Shown here in pieces: positions 14,857-23,288 of a stretch of DNA of 64,000 nucleotides. The stretch's first letter is position 1. Every line of letters begins with the position of its first letter. Source of the stretch: Kribbella catacumbae DSM 19601 (GTDB taxonomy: Bacteria; Actinomycetota; Actinomycetes; Propionibacteriales; Kribbellaceae). Made by a program: the position numbers and the translations under genes. Below the pieces are notes generated by a model. The model ran no database searches. It saw nothing but the letters and a program-made list of their open reading frames with translations, and was not told where the DNA came from. The stretch is taken from positions 62,001 to 126,000 of the forward strand of contig NZ_AQUZ01000018.1 of NCBI RefSeq assembly GCF_000372465.1, given 5' to 3'.

Positions 14857-16194
14857 CTATCGGTGTTGGAGGTCAGCCGGCGGGCGGGCCGCAGTACCGG
14901 CGCGGCCGGGCTCGAAGGAGCGCTGGGGCTCGATGAGCATGTCGGCGGCCAGCCGGACCCGGTCGCGGCCGGCGGCCTTGGCGGCGTACATGGCGCGGTC
15001 CGCGCGCAGCAGCAGGTCGTCGACGGTGCTCCCGTCGGCGGGATAGACGGCGACCCCGATCGAGACGGTCAACCGGAAGGTGTCCGGATCCAGATCGGGA
15101 TCATCCAGTACTCCGGCGCACATCGCGGCCAGCGGACTCGCGGCGACCGCCGAGCGCAGCCGGTCGGCCGTCACGGTGGCGTCGTCGAGGTCGGTGTCGG
15201 GCAGGGCGATCACGAACTCCTCGCCGCCGAACCGGCCGATCACGTCCTTGGTCCGGATCGCCGAGCGCAGGATCGTCGCGACCGCGCGCAACGCCTCGTC
15301 GCCGACCAGGTGGCCGTGCCGGTCGTTCACCAGCTTGAAGTGGTCGATGTCGATCAGCAGCACGGCCATCGGCTCGCGCTGGGTCCGGGACACCCGGAGC
15401 ATCTCCTCGGTCCGGCGGCGCCACCAGTCGACCCGCCCGAGGCTGGTCTTCGGGTCGGTCTGCGCCTCGGACTCCAACTGGCCGAGCAGCAACGCACGCT
15501 GCGCGGTCAAGGTGATAGGGATCGCCACGAAGGCGAACCACGGGCTGACCAGAGTCGCGGCGGCGAGCAGGCAGCCGAGCGTGCCGGCGGTCGCGTCGAC
15601 GCACAGGTCGTCCTTGCCGCCGACCGTGTCCTGCCGGCTGCTGCCCGGCACGATCAGCGAGATCGCCAGCCCGCAGAGCAGGGTGTCGGTCGCGACGTAG
15701 GCCAGCGCGCCGCCCGCCATCGAGATGACCAGGCCGAGCTCGCTGCCAACGGCCAGCTCGCGAGCGGACAGGTAGACGGCGTGCGCGGCACCGATGGCGA
15801 GCACGTGGACCGCGGTGGAGAAGGCCCAGCGGTACGGCACGCACTTGCCGGCCCGGATCCGCCACCAGATCCGCAGCAGCACCGCGACGAGGATCGCCAG
15901 CGCAGGATGCAGGACGAGCGCGGCCGCGATCATCCAGGCCGGGGCGAGGTCCTTGTGCAGCGCGCCACCGCGCCGGCGCCGGCTCTCCACCCGGCGCGCG
16001 CCCTCGACCGAGATCAGCGCCGAGACCGTCAGCGCGAAGACGATCTCGAGCCCACGCCCCGACGGTAGAGCGGAGAAGGCATGGACGCCGTAGCCGATCG
16101 CCGCCAGGTCCACGAGCAGGACCATGCCGAGCGCTGGGACCGACAGCGTCCACAGCGCCCAGGAACGGACCGCTCGCCTACTCTGCGCAACCAT
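14857..16194 (-). CDS. Membrane diguanylate cyclase (GGDEF)
   Basis: 445 residues. The first ~240 residues hold six to eight membrane helices (for example WTLSVPALGMVLLVDLAAIG and ALVLHPALAILVAVLLRIWW), an uncharacterised sensory region. The GGDEF domain follows: LLIDIDHFKLVNDRHGH with the metal-binding Asp, and the active loop RFGGEEFVI. RTKD five residues before GGEEF is an intact RxxD inhibitory site, so the enzyme should be product-inhibited. It makes cyclic di-GMP from two GTP. The ATG at 16194 is the first methionine before helix 1. It is transcribed alone, convergent with nothing, and ends 70 bases before the second ECF sigma gene. Confidence 0.9.
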   Translation of the reverse strand: MVAQSRRAVRSWALWTLSVPALGMVLLVDLAAIGYGVHAFSALPSGRGLEIVFALTVSALISVEGARRVESRRRRGGALHKDLAPAWMIAAALVLHPALAILVAVLLRIWWRIRAGKCVPYRWAFSTAVHVLAIGAAHAVYLSARELAVGSELGLVISMAGGALAYVATDTLLCGLAISLIVPGSSRQDTVGGKDDLCVDATAGTLGCLLAAATLVSPWFAFVAIPITLTAQRALLLGQLESEAQTDPKTSLGRVDWWRRRTEEMLRVSRTQREPMAVLLIDIDHFKLVNDRHGHLVGDEALRAVATILRSAIRTKDVIGRFGGEEFVIALPDTDLDDATVTADRLRSAVAASPLAAMCAGVLDDPDLDPDTFRLTVSIGVAVYPADGSTVDDLLLRADRAMYAAKAAGRDRVRLAADMLIEPQRSFEPGRAGTAARPPADLQHR

Positions 16195-16296
16195 TACCCC
16201 ACACGGTACGACGAGTGAGGGTTCGGTCCCAATCGGCGACGGCGCGCTGTGGATAACCAGTTGGACACGAAAGTCGCTGGTTGATTAGTCAGTCGT

Positions 16297-16311
16297 TTGA
16301 TCAAGGATCAA
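16297..16311. repeat. Palindrome in the gap between cyclase and ATPase genes
   Basis: TTGATC-AAG-GATCAA, a perfect 6-base inverted repeat in the 164-base gap between 16194 and 16359. It could be an operator for the diguanylate cyclase gene or a protein-binding site of unrelated nature. Confidence 0.35.
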
Positions 16312-16358
16312 TGATCGCCATACCCAGGGTGACTATTGCATCAGGGTCGAATACTTGG

Positions 16359-17900
16359 TCAGCGTTTGCGGCGGGCCGCGCCGAACAGGCCCCGGATGAT
16401 TTCCCGGCCGGCCGACCGGGCGAACTGCTTGAAGGCCGATGAGCCGACAACCTGCTCCACCATCCCCTTGTCCTGCTTCTGGCTGCGCGGTGCCGCCTTG
16501 GGCTCCGGCGCCGGCTTGTTCTGCGCCTCCGCCTCGGCCTGCTCGGCACCCGCCTGGACCTTGGCGGCCAGCTTCTCGTACGCCGACTCGCGGTCGATCA
16601 CCTCGGTGTACTTCGCGTTACCCGCCGACGCCTGCACTGCGGCCGTCAGCTGCTCAGCCGTCGCCGGCGCCATCAGCGACAGCGGTGCCCGCAACCGGGT
16701 CCACGCGACCGGGGTCGGCGCGCCCTTCTCGTTCATCACCGTCACGACCGCCTCGCCGATCCCGAGCTGGGTCAGCACCTCGCCGAGGTCGTACGACGAG
16801 TTCGGGAAGGTCGACACGGTCGCCTTCAACGCCTTCGCGTCGTTCGGGGTGTGTGCGCGCAACTGGTGCTGGACGCGCGAACCAAGCTGCGCCAGGACGT
16901 CGTCCGGTACGTCCTTCGGCGTCTGGGTGACGAAGAAGACGCCGACACCCTTCGACCGGATCAGCCGGACGGTCTGCGCGATCGAGTCCAGGAACGCCTT
17001 CGAGGCGTCCGCGAACAGCAGGTGCGCCTCGTCGAAGAAGAACACCAGCTTCGGCTTGTCCACGTCGCCGACCTCGGGCAGGTCGTGGAACAGGTCCGCC
17101 AGCAGCCACATCAGGAAGGTCGAGAACAGCGCCGGCCGGTCCTGCAGGTTGGGCAGTTCCAGCAGCGAAACGACACCCTTGCCGTCTTTTTGCTGCAACA
17201 GGTCGGCGGTGTCGAACTCGGCCTCGCCGAAGAACGCCTCGGCGCCCTGGTCCGCGAAACCGATCAGTGCCCGCAGGATCACTCCGGCGGTCGCCGCGGA
17301 CAGCCCACCGAGATCCTTCAGGTCGGCCTTGCCGTCGTCGCTGGTCAGGTGGTTGATGACGGCGCGCAGGTCCTTCAGGTCCAGCAGCGTCAGGCCCTGC
17401 TTGTCGGCGTAGTGGAAGATCAGGCCGAGCGAGGACTCCTGGACGTCGTTCAGCCCGAGCACCTTGGACAGCAGGACCGGGCCGAACGAGGTGATGGTGG
17501 CCCTGATCGGTACGCCGGTGCCCTGCCCGCCGAGCGCGTAGAACTCGGTCGGGAAGCCGGTCGCCGACCAGTCCTGCCCGATCGTCTTGGTCCGCGCCAG
17601 CAGCTTCTCGCTCTCCTGGCCCGGCTGCGAGATACCCGACAGGTCGCCCTTGATGTCGGCCGCGAAGACGGCGACCCCGGCCGCCGAGAGCTGCTCGGCC
17701 ATCAACTGCAGGGTCTTGGTCTTGCCGGTACCGGTGGCGCCCGCGACCAGGCCGTGCCGGTTCACCATCGACAGCGGGATCCGGACCGCCGCCTCGGGGT
17801 TCGGCGTACCGTCCACGAGCAGCGCGCCCAGCTCGATCGCCGGCCCCTCGAACGCGTACCCCTGCTTCACGGTCTCCACGACGTCGGCTGTCTCGGCCAT
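16359..17900 (-). CDS. HerA-like ATPase, DUF853 family
   Basis: 513 residues from ATG 17900 (preceded by GAGAGGCAGGCTGAC). The Walker A motif is GLVAGATGTGKTKT (about residues 50-63), followed by the DUF853-typical FAADIKGDLSGISQPG. Walker B is KLVFFFDEAHLLF (about residue 290), then IRSKGVGVFFVTQTPKDVPD and QLGSRVQHQLRAHTPND. The C-terminus is a charged, Ala/Glu-rich region with a last helix FARSAGREIIRGLFGAARRKR. The family is related to HerA/FtsK DNA-pumping ATPases; its cellular job is poorly defined. Length and all motifs look normal. Confidence 0.88.
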   Translation of the reverse strand: MAETADVVETVKQGYAFEGPAIELGALLVDGTPNPEAAVRIPLSMVNRHGLVAGATGTGKTKTLQLMAEQLSAAGVAVFAADIKGDLSGISQPGQESEKLLARTKTIGQDWSATGFPTEFYALGGQGTGVPIRATITSFGPVLLSKVLGLNDVQESSLGLIFHYADKQGLTLLDLKDLRAVINHLTSDDGKADLKDLGGLSAATAGVILRALIGFADQGAEAFFGEAEFDTADLLQQKDGKGVVSLLELPNLQDRPALFSTFLMWLLADLFHDLPEVGDVDKPKLVFFFDEAHLLFADASKAFLDSIAQTVRLIRSKGVGVFFVTQTPKDVPDDVLAQLGSRVQHQLRAHTPNDAKALKATVSTFPNSSYDLGEVLTQLGIGEAVVTVMNEKGAPTPVAWTRLRAPLSLMAPATAEQLTAAVQASAGNAKYTEVIDRESAYEKLAAKVQAGAEQAEAEAQNKPAPEPKAAPRSQKQDKGMVEQVVGSSAFKQFARSAGREIIRGLFGAARRKR

Positions 17901-17957
17901 GTCAGCCTGCCTCTCGAACGAACGAAGAAAAACTCGGTCCCCTGCGCTCGGCATGCT

Positions 17958-18004
17958 AGTGCCCCGAGGCGGAGGTTGGCTGAACCTCACACGCTCGGGG
18001 CACT
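17958..18004 (-). terminator. Two-tier hairpin after the L,D-transpeptidase gene
   Basis: Outer arms AGTGCCCCGAG (17958-17968) and CTCGGGGCACT (17994-18004), with inner arms GAGGTT and AACCTC (17972-17988). It starts 20 bases past the stop of the minus-strand gene at 18024 and should separate it from the HerA-like gene. Confidence 0.75.
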
Positions 18005-18023
18005 GAGTGGTTTGCAGTACTGG

Positions 18024-18728
18024 TCAGCGGATGACGACCACCCGGGTCGCCGTGGCGGCGAAGGACCAGATGGTGGCCGACATCGCGGCCGAGACCCGAA
18101 TGCAGCCGTGCGACGCACGGTAGTTGGTGCCGAGCAGCCAGTCGGCGTGGATCTGGGCGCCGCCCCGCTGGTACGTCGGGATCTGGTGGAAGCCGACCCC
18201 GCACGGCGCGAACCGGACGAAGTTGTTCAGGTAGAGGCTGCCGCCGTCGGTGTTCTTCCTGATCCGGGCAGCCCGGCCGCACTTGGCGCCGCTGGTGTAG
18301 GTCCCCGCCTTCAGGTACTGCGGGTTGTCGATGATGCCGCCCTGGCGCACGACCTTGCCTCGTGCGTCGACCAGCCAGACCCAGTTCTGGCCCTGGCTGA
18401 TCACGATCCGGCGGCCGCTACCGGTCCTGGCCGGTACCGCCCGGACATCACAGCGCTTCGCCGTCGAGGCCAGCAGCCGCGCGTACGACGTGGTGGTGAG
18501 CGTGCCGGTCTGGCTGAGCTTGTTGGCCGACTGGAACCGCACGGTCGCGGCCTTGGTCATCGCGCCGACCTTGCCGTCGACGGGTCCCGCCGTACAGCCG
18601 AGCTTGTTCAGGCGGGTCTGGGCCGCCTTGTTCTGGCTGATGGTGAGCGCGTCGGCCGGAATCGTCGTACCGGCGACGGCCACGACCAGCACGGCCAGGC
18701 CGGCACCCAATCGGGTCAAAGTCCTCAT
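18024..18728 (-). CDS. Secreted L,D-transpeptidase with peptidoglycan-binding domain
   Basis: 234 residues. Signal peptide LTRLGAGLAVLVVAVAG; an N-terminal PG_binding_1-like repeat (AAQTRLNKLGCTAGPVDGKVG ... TVRFQSANKL, about residues 34-75 in pieces); then the YkuD domain. The catalytic motif is IHADWLLGTNYRASHGCIRVS with the nucleophilic Cys in SHGCIR. Such enzymes form 3-3 cross-links in peptidoglycan or anchor proteins. An AACC-N16-CGTC element 34 bases upstream suggests ECF sigma control, fitting an envelope-stress role. Confidence 0.9.
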   Translation of the reverse strand: MRTLTRLGAGLAVLVVAVAGTTIPADALTISQNKAAQTRLNKLGCTAGPVDGKVGAMTKAATVRFQSANKLSQTGTLTTTSYARLLASTAKRCDVRAVPARTGSGRRIVISQGQNWVWLVDARGKVVRQGGIIDNPQYLKAGTYTSGAKCGRAARIRKNTDGGSLYLNNFVRFAPCGVGFHQIPTYQRGGAQIHADWLLGTNYRASHGCIRVSAAMSATIWSFAATATRVVVIR

Positions 18729-18761
18729 TTTTACTCCCCCTACTAGTCCCTATCCCCATTG

Positions 18762-18785
18762 GACGACGGACCCGGGCAGAAGGTT
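18762..18785 (-). promoter_or_regulatory. ECF-type promoter of the L,D-transpeptidase gene
   Basis: Minus strand AACC (18785-18782), 16 bases, CGTC (18765-18762). Same spacing as the two promoters at the sigma locus, though the wider -35 context (CTCAACCTTCTG) is less similar. Confidence 0.55.
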
Positions 18786-18859
18786 GAGTGCTCGGGCCAA
18801 CTTTCCCGGTGACATTCCTGACCTCTCACCGACCCTCAGGCCCCGCTAGACTTCGGTGG

Positions 18860-19153
18860 GTGATCTTCAAGCGCGTCGGCGAGGAACGGCCTTACCCGGA
18901 CCACGGGTACAAGCCGAAGGACTGGTCTGTGCTGCCACCGAGGCAGGTGCGGCTCGACCAGCTCGTGACCACCAAGGGCACTCTCGACCTCAACGCGCTG
19001 CTCGACGAGGACTCGACCTTCTACGGCGACCTGTTCGCCCACGTGGTCGAGTTCAAGGGCGAGATGTACCTCGAGGACGGTCTGCACCGCGCTCTGCGCG
19101 CGGCCCTGCAGCAGCGTCTGGTCCTGCACGCCCGGGTTCTGGTCGTGGATTAA
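18860..19153 (+). CDS. Small conserved actinobacterial protein, annotated elsewhere as VapB-like
   Basis: A 97-residue protein starting with GTG 18860. It begins IFKRVGEERPYPDHG and contains VLPPRQVRLDQLVTTKGTLDL, STFYGDLFAHVVEF and YLEDGLHRALRAALQQR, a pattern strongly conserved in Streptomyces relatives and often labelled type II antitoxin VapB family. No PIN-domain toxin is adjacent, so an antitoxin role is doubtful here. TAGACT (18847-18852) lies 7 bases before the GTG with no ribosome-binding site, so the message is probably leaderless. The next gene, LytR_C, starts 23 bases after its stop. Confidence 0.75.
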   Translation: MIFKRVGEERPYPDHGYKPKDWSVLPPRQVRLDQLVTTKGTLDLNALLDEDSTFYGDLFAHVVEFKGEMYLEDGLHRALRAALQQRLVLHARVLVVD

Positions 19154-19176
19154 GTCATGAGTCGGGGGACTGTCAG

Positions 19177-19740
19177 ATGAGCGCACTCCAGCCACAGCCG
19201 CGGCCGCACTCGCGGATTCACTGGCGGACGCCCATCACGATGGTGGTGCTGCTGTCGGTGCTGGTCGGGGGCGCGTGGTGGGGATGGAACTCGCTGACCA
19301 AGAGCAGCGCGGAGCCGAACTGCGTCGAGACCAAGATGGCGAACGACCGGCTGACGCCGAAACAGGTCGTCGTGAACGTCTACAACGGCGGCGCCAAGGC
19401 CGGTACGGCGGCCGCGGTGGCGCAGATACTGAAGAAGCGCGGCTTCAACATCGGCAAGATCGCGAACGAGCCGAAGGGTGACAAGGTCGCCGGCGTCGCA
19501 CTGCGCGGGACGACGGCCAACGCGCCGGAGATGAACCTGATCGCCGGTCAGGTGCTCGGGAAGGTGAAGGCCCTCGCCGACGCCCGCCCCGACCACACCG
19601 TCGACCTCGTCGTCGGTGAGGGCTACCGGGGACTGCGCCCGGAAGGGGTCAAGTCGATCGCCCTCGCCAAGGAAACCACCCTGTGCCTGCCGAGCATCCG
19701 CCCCAGCCAGCCGATCCCGTCCGGCCAAAACCCCGGCTGA
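19177..19740 (+). CDS. LytR C-terminal-domain membrane protein
   Basis: 187 residues from ATG 19177. One membrane helix (ITMVVLLSVLVGGAWWGW) near the N-terminus, then an extracytoplasmic LytR_C domain: VVVNVYNGGAKAGTAAAVAQ, LKKRGFNIGKIANEP, TVDLVVGEGYRGL. LytR_C domains accompany LCP ligases that attach polymers to the cell wall but are not themselves catalytic. It follows the VapB-like gene closely and is probably in the same transcript. Confidence 0.85.
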   Translation: MSALQPQPRPHSRIHWRTPITMVVLLSVLVGGAWWGWNSLTKSSAEPNCVETKMANDRLTPKQVVVNVYNGGAKAGTAAAVAQILKKRGFNIGKIANEPKGDKVAGVALRGTTANAPEMNLIAGQVLGKVKALADARPDHTVDLVVGEGYRGLRPEGVKSIALAKETTLCLPSIRPSQPIPSGQNPG

Positions 19741-19749
19741 GCCAAGCAG

Positions 19750-19764
19750 CCCACCACTGGTGGG
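19750..19764. terminator. Short convergent terminator
   Basis: CCCACC-ACT-GGTGGG immediately before the TAA (19765-19767) of the minus-strand antiporter gene and 9 bases after the LytR_C stop. The stem extends imperfectly (GCAG/CTGC). Confidence 0.6.
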
Positions 19765-21273
19765 TTACTGCTGTTCGCGGCCGCGTTCGCCGAACCAGCC
19801 GGCCAGGCGGCCGGCCCGGCTGACTGCGCGGAGGCGGCGGACCGTCTGCTCGCGTACTGCGGTCGGCGCGACCACCAGTACGGCGTCGCCGGCGCGCAGT
19901 ACGGTCCGGAGCTCGGGGACGAAGGCACGCTTCTCCCGGATCACCAGCGAAACCGACACCCCCGCCGGCAGCCGTAGCTCGCCGATCTCGACGCCGGCCA
20001 GCCGTGACTCGCTCGGGATCTGCACCTGCAGCATGTCCGCGCCCAGCGACTCCAGCGGCGCCACGTCGATATCCACCTCATGCGACGCGTTGTCGTCGAG
20101 CACCCCCAGCCGCTTCGCCAGCCACGGCAGCGACGGCCCCTGCATCAGCGTGAACAGCAGCACGAGCACGAACACCACGTCGAACACCCGGGTCGCCTGT
20201 GGCACCTTCTCCGCGAGCGGGATCGTCGCGAGCACAATCGGTACCGCGCCGCGCAGCCCGGCCCAGGCGATGAACGTCTGCTCCCGCCACGGGATCCGGA
20301 ACCAGGACACCGACAACGTCACCGCCGCGAACCGCCCGACCACGGTGACCGAGATCCCGATCACCAGCGCGAGCAGTACGTCGTTCAGCCGGATCCGCCC
20401 CGGCGACGCGAGCAGGCCGAGCATCACGAACAGCCCGATCTGCGCCAGCCAGGCGAACCCGTCGACGAACGACCTGGTTGCGAGCCGGTGCGGCAACTCC
20501 GCCCGCCCGAGGACCAGGCTGGTCACGTAGACGGCGGCGAACCCCGACACGTGCAGCAGCACCGTGCCACCGGCGTACGAGACGAAGCAGAGGGAGACGA
20601 TCGCCAGCGGGTACAGGCCGGCCGAGCCGAGCGCGACCCGGCGGATCAGGCCGACAGCGGCCCAGCCGATCACGAAGCCGAACAGGGCGCCGATCACGAG
20701 CTCGTAGAGGACCAGGCCGGCGAAGTACGGGAGACCGTGCTCCTGCAGGCCGTCGGTGCTCACCAGAGTCACCAGGAGGACCGTCGGGGCGTCGTTGAGA
20801 CCCGACTCGGCCTCCAGCATGCCCCGGAGCCGTGGACGGACGGGGACGCGCCGCAGTACGGAGAAGACCGCGGCGGCGTCTGTCGGCGACGTGATGGCGC
20901 CTAGGAGCACCGAGATCTGCCAGTCGAGGCCGAGCACGTAGTGGGCGACACAGGCCACCACACCCACGCTGATGGCGACGCCGAGGGTCGCCATCACGAC
21001 GCCCACTGGCATCACCGGGCGGACTTCGTTCCACCGGGTGGTCAGACCACCCTCGATCAGGATGATCACCAGCGCCGCGAACCCGAGCGCGTGCGCGAGC
21101 TCCGCGTCCTCGAACTGGATCCCGGCGCCCGACTCGCCCAGCATCAGGCCCATCGCGAGGTAGATCAGCAGCGACGGAAGGCCCAGCCGCCCGGTCAGCC
21201 GGACGGCGATGATCGCCACCAGCAGTACGCCGGCGCCGGCGAGCAAGATCCGGTCGAGCTCATGGACGTCCAC
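19765..21273 (-). CDS. Potassium/proton antiporter, CPA1 type with TrkA_C domain
   Basis: 502 residues. Twelve to thirteen membrane helices in the first ~390 residues, including the ion-path motif LLGAITSPTDAAAVFSVLRR with the paired acidic/polar residues of CPA1 exchangers, LEAESGLNDAPTVLL, and AWAGLRGAVPIVLAT. The cytoplasmic end has a TrkA_C (RCK C-terminal) domain, GVEIGELRLPAGVSVSLVIR ... VLRAGDAVLVVAP, which senses nucleotides or ions. It resembles NhaP2/CvrA K+/H+ antiporters used in pH, osmotic or potassium balance. It is transcribed alone. Confidence 0.87.
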   Translation of the reverse strand: MDVHELDRILLAGAGVLLVAIIAVRLTGRLGLPSLLIYLAMGLMLGESGAGIQFEDAELAHALGFAALVIILIEGGLTTRWNEVRPVMPVGVVMATLGVAISVGVVACVAHYVLGLDWQISVLLGAITSPTDAAAVFSVLRRVPVRPRLRGMLEAESGLNDAPTVLLVTLVSTDGLQEHGLPYFAGLVLYELVIGALFGFVIGWAAVGLIRRVALGSAGLYPLAIVSLCFVSYAGGTVLLHVSGFAAVYVTSLVLGRAELPHRLATRSFVDGFAWLAQIGLFVMLGLLASPGRIRLNDVLLALVIGISVTVVGRFAAVTLSVSWFRIPWREQTFIAWAGLRGAVPIVLATIPLAEKVPQATRVFDVVFVLVLLFTLMQGPSLPWLAKRLGVLDDNASHEVDIDVAPLESLGADMLQVQIPSESRLAGVEIGELRLPAGVSVSLVIREKRAFVPELRTVLRAGDAVLVVAPTAVREQTVRRLRAVSRAGRLAGWFGERGREQQ

Positions 21274-21432
21274 GTCGGCCCTCTACTTCTCGGGTCGGGA
21301 CTGCAGCTTAATGGAGCCGTGCCTCCGGCAACGAATCATCAGCGCGGAGTGAGATCGTGTCAGAAAGGAACGGAGACCCTGACGCATCACACAGCATCAG
21401 GGTCTCCGGCGTAACTACCACCCGAGAGTGGT

Positions 21433-21523
21433 TGGCGGTGGCGGAGGGATTTGAACCCTCGGAAGGGGGGTACCCTTCACGCGCTTTCGAGGCGCGCTCC
21501 TTCGGCCGCTCGGACACGCCACC
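21433..21523 (-). tRNA. tRNA-Ser (anticodon CGA)
   Basis: On the minus strand the acceptor 5' strand GGTGGCG (21523-21517) pairs with CGCCACC; the discriminator is G and CCA is encoded (to 21433). The anticodon stem is CGCGC/GCGCG with loop CTCGAAA, giving CGA, which reads UCG codons. The T arm contains GGGTTCAAATCCC and there is a long variable arm (GAAGGGTACCCCCCTTC region), as expected for tRNA-Ser. Confidence 0.95.
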
Positions 21524-21536
21524 GCCGCAGAGGCTA

Positions 21537-22007
21537 TCAAGACCTATGGCCTGTGAAGAAATCGCGGAGTCGCGCACCCGCTTCGTCGGCCATCACGCCG
21601 CCCACCACCTCGGGCCGGTGATTGAGTCTGCGGTCCCGGACGACGTCCCAGAGCGAGCCGACCGCACCCGCCTTTTCGTCGTACGCCGCGAACACCAGCC
21701 GGTCCAGCCGGGACAGTACGATCGCGCCCGCGCACATCGTGCAGGGCTCGAGCGTGACGACGAGCGTGCAGCCGGTGAGCCGCCATTCGCCGACGTGCCG
21801 GGCCGCCTCGCGGATGGCCAGTACCTCGGCGTGGGCGGTCGGATCCCCGGTCGCCTCCCGCTCGTTGTGCCCTCGGCCGATCACCTGGGCATCGGCGTCC
21901 ACGACGATCGCCCCGATCGGTACGTCGGCGCTGCCGTGCGCACGCTCGGCTTCTTCCAGCGCGAGGCCCATCAGCTGGGCCCACGCCCGGTGGGCGGGAT
22001 TAACCAA
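21537..22007 (-). CDS. tadA: tRNA-specific adenosine deaminase
   Basis: 156 residues. The zinc deaminase motifs are HAEV (in DPTAHAEVLAIREAA) and PCTMCAGA (in LVVTLEPCTMCAGAIVLSR), giving the His and two Cys ligands and the catalytic Glu. It converts A34 of tRNA-Arg(ACG) to inosine. The start is uncertain: TTG at 22007 overlaps the upstream gene by 8 bases and keeps the WAQLMGLALEEAE helix, while ATG 21971 gives a family-typical but slightly short N-terminus. It is coupled to the upstream TIGR03941 gene and followed by tRNA-Ser. Confidence 0.92.
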   Translation of the reverse strand: MVNPAHRAWAQLMGLALEEAERAHGSADVPIGAIVVDADAQVIGRGHNEREATGDPTAHAEVLAIREAARHVGEWRLTGCTLVVTLEPCTMCAGAIVLSRLDRLVFAAYDEKAGAVGSLWDVVRDRRLNHRPEVVGGVMADEAGARLRDFFTGHRS

Positions 22008-22500
22008 TGGCTTCGATCGCCTCGTGGAACTGGTTGCCGAAGCCGAGCACCTCGGCGATCTCCTCGAGCATCTCCTCGGGGTACAGGTCGACGTCGTCGA
22101 TCAGCGCGCCCAGATCCATCGCGCTCATCCCCAGGTCGGCGACGATGCCGAGGTCACCGGCCGGGACCTGCTCGTCGTCGTCATCGGCCAGCAGGATGTC
22201 GAGCTCGTCGACGACCTGCTTGGCCAGCGGCCACTCGGTGGCGGCGGTGACGTCGGAGATCAGCAGCCGGGCGCGGCCGCCGATCACCCGGAGCAGGATG
22301 AAGAAGTCCTCGTCGACCGAGATCATCCCGATCACCCCCGCGTCGCCGGGATAGCGCCGCAGCGCCGAGACGAGCGCGGACAGGTCGGGCTCCCCCCGCA
22401 GTGCCAGCGGCGCGACCAGCCAGTCCCCGTCCTCGGTGTAGGCAGCGACCGCGAAGTCGAGCTCGGTGGTGGTCATCGGCCCAGCCGTGGGATCAGACAC
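22000..22500 (-). CDS. tRNA adenosine deaminase-associated protein (TIGR03941 type)
   Basis: 166 residues from GTG 22500; ATG at 22476 (TTTELDFAVAAYTEDGDW) is an equally good start. It is acidic with no membrane segment. Recognisable stretches are ALRRYPGDAGVIGMISVDEDFFILLRV and PEEMLEEIAEVLGFGNQF. The family occurs beside tadA in actinobacteria and takes its name from that; biochemical function is not known. The stop overlaps the tadA start. Confidence 0.85.
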   Translation of the reverse strand: MSDPTAGPMTTTELDFAVAAYTEDGDWLVAPLALRGEPDLSALVSALRRYPGDAGVIGMISVDEDFFILLRVIGGRARLLISDVTAATEWPLAKQVVDELDILLADDDDEQVPAGDLGIVADLGMSAMDLGALIDDVDLYPEEMLEEIAEVLGFGNQFHEAIEAIG

Positions 22501-22643
22501 ATTTTCATGGTCGCAGACTCGCGTACCAGTTTTCTCTTTTTTACTGCATTTTCTGTTTCTGTTCCCGGTCAGTATTGGAAGGTGGCCCGGCTAGCAGCGG
22601 GCGTACTTCCCGGCAGCGAATCGCCGACGGTAGCGTTCCGGCC

Positions 22644-23285
22644 ATGCAGATCCTCGTCGTGGACCATCCGCTCGTCGCCCACAAGCTCACCACCCTGCGG
22701 GACGAGCGGACGGATTCGCCGACTTTCCGGCGGCTGACCGAGGAACTCGTCACGCTGCTCGCCTACGAGGCCACCCGGGACGTCCGGACCGGCCCGATCA
22801 CCGTCACCACCCCGGTCGCCGAGGCGGAGGGCATCAAGCTGACCTCCCCCAAGCCACTCGTCGTACCGATCCTGCGCGCCGGTCTCGGCATGCTCGAGGG
22901 GATGTCGCGGCTGCTCCCGACGGCCGAGGTCGGCTTCCTCGGGATGATCCGCAACGAGGAGACACTGACGGCTTCGACGTACGCCGAACGGCTGCCCGAG
23001 GACCTGTCCGGCCGGCAGTGCTACGTGCTCGACCCGATGCTGGCGACCGGCGGCACACTGGCCGCGGCGATCCAGTTCCTGGTGGATCGCGGCGCCGACC
23101 ACATCACCGCGATCTGCATCCTGGCCGCGCCCGAGGGCGTCGAGCGGATCGAGCGCGAACTCGCCGACGTGGACATCCCCTGCACGCTCGTGATCGCCGG
23201 GATGGACTCGCACCTGAACGAGAAGGGCTACATCGTGCCAGGCCTGGGCGACGCCGGTGACCGCTTGTACGGCGTCGCCCAGTAG
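22644..23285 (+). CDS. upp: Uracil phosphoribosyltransferase
   Basis: 213 residues, the normal length. It makes UMP from uracil and PRPP. The UPRT signatures are KPLVVPILRAGLGMLEG (N-terminal), the PRPP loop YVLDPMLATGGTLAAAI (about residues 126-142) and the C-terminal GYIVPGLGDAGDRLYG that binds uracil. TAGCGT (22631-22636) sits 7 bases before the ATG and no ribosome-binding site is visible, so translation is probably leaderless. It is divergent from the tadA pair. Confidence 0.96.
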   Translation: MQILVVDHPLVAHKLTTLRDERTDSPTFRRLTEELVTLLAYEATRDVRTGPITVTTPVAEAEGIKLTSPKPLVVPILRAGLGMLEGMSRLLPTAEVGFLGMIRNEETLTASTYAERLPEDLSGRQCYVLDPMLATGGTLAAAIQFLVDRGADHITAICILAAPEGVERIERELADVDIPCTLVIAGMDSHLNEKGYIVPGLGDAGDRLYGVAQ

Positions 23286-23288
23286 TCG

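Noticed and set aside
16851..18746. 631-residue plus-strand ORF
   Set aside because: Antisense to the HerA-like ATPase and the L,D-transpeptidase, both of which have complete motifs; a typical high-GC shadow frame.
18860..19153. Functional VapBC toxin-antitoxin pair
   Set aside because: No PIN-domain toxin follows; the neighbour is a LytR_C protein, so the VapB label is kept only as a family name.
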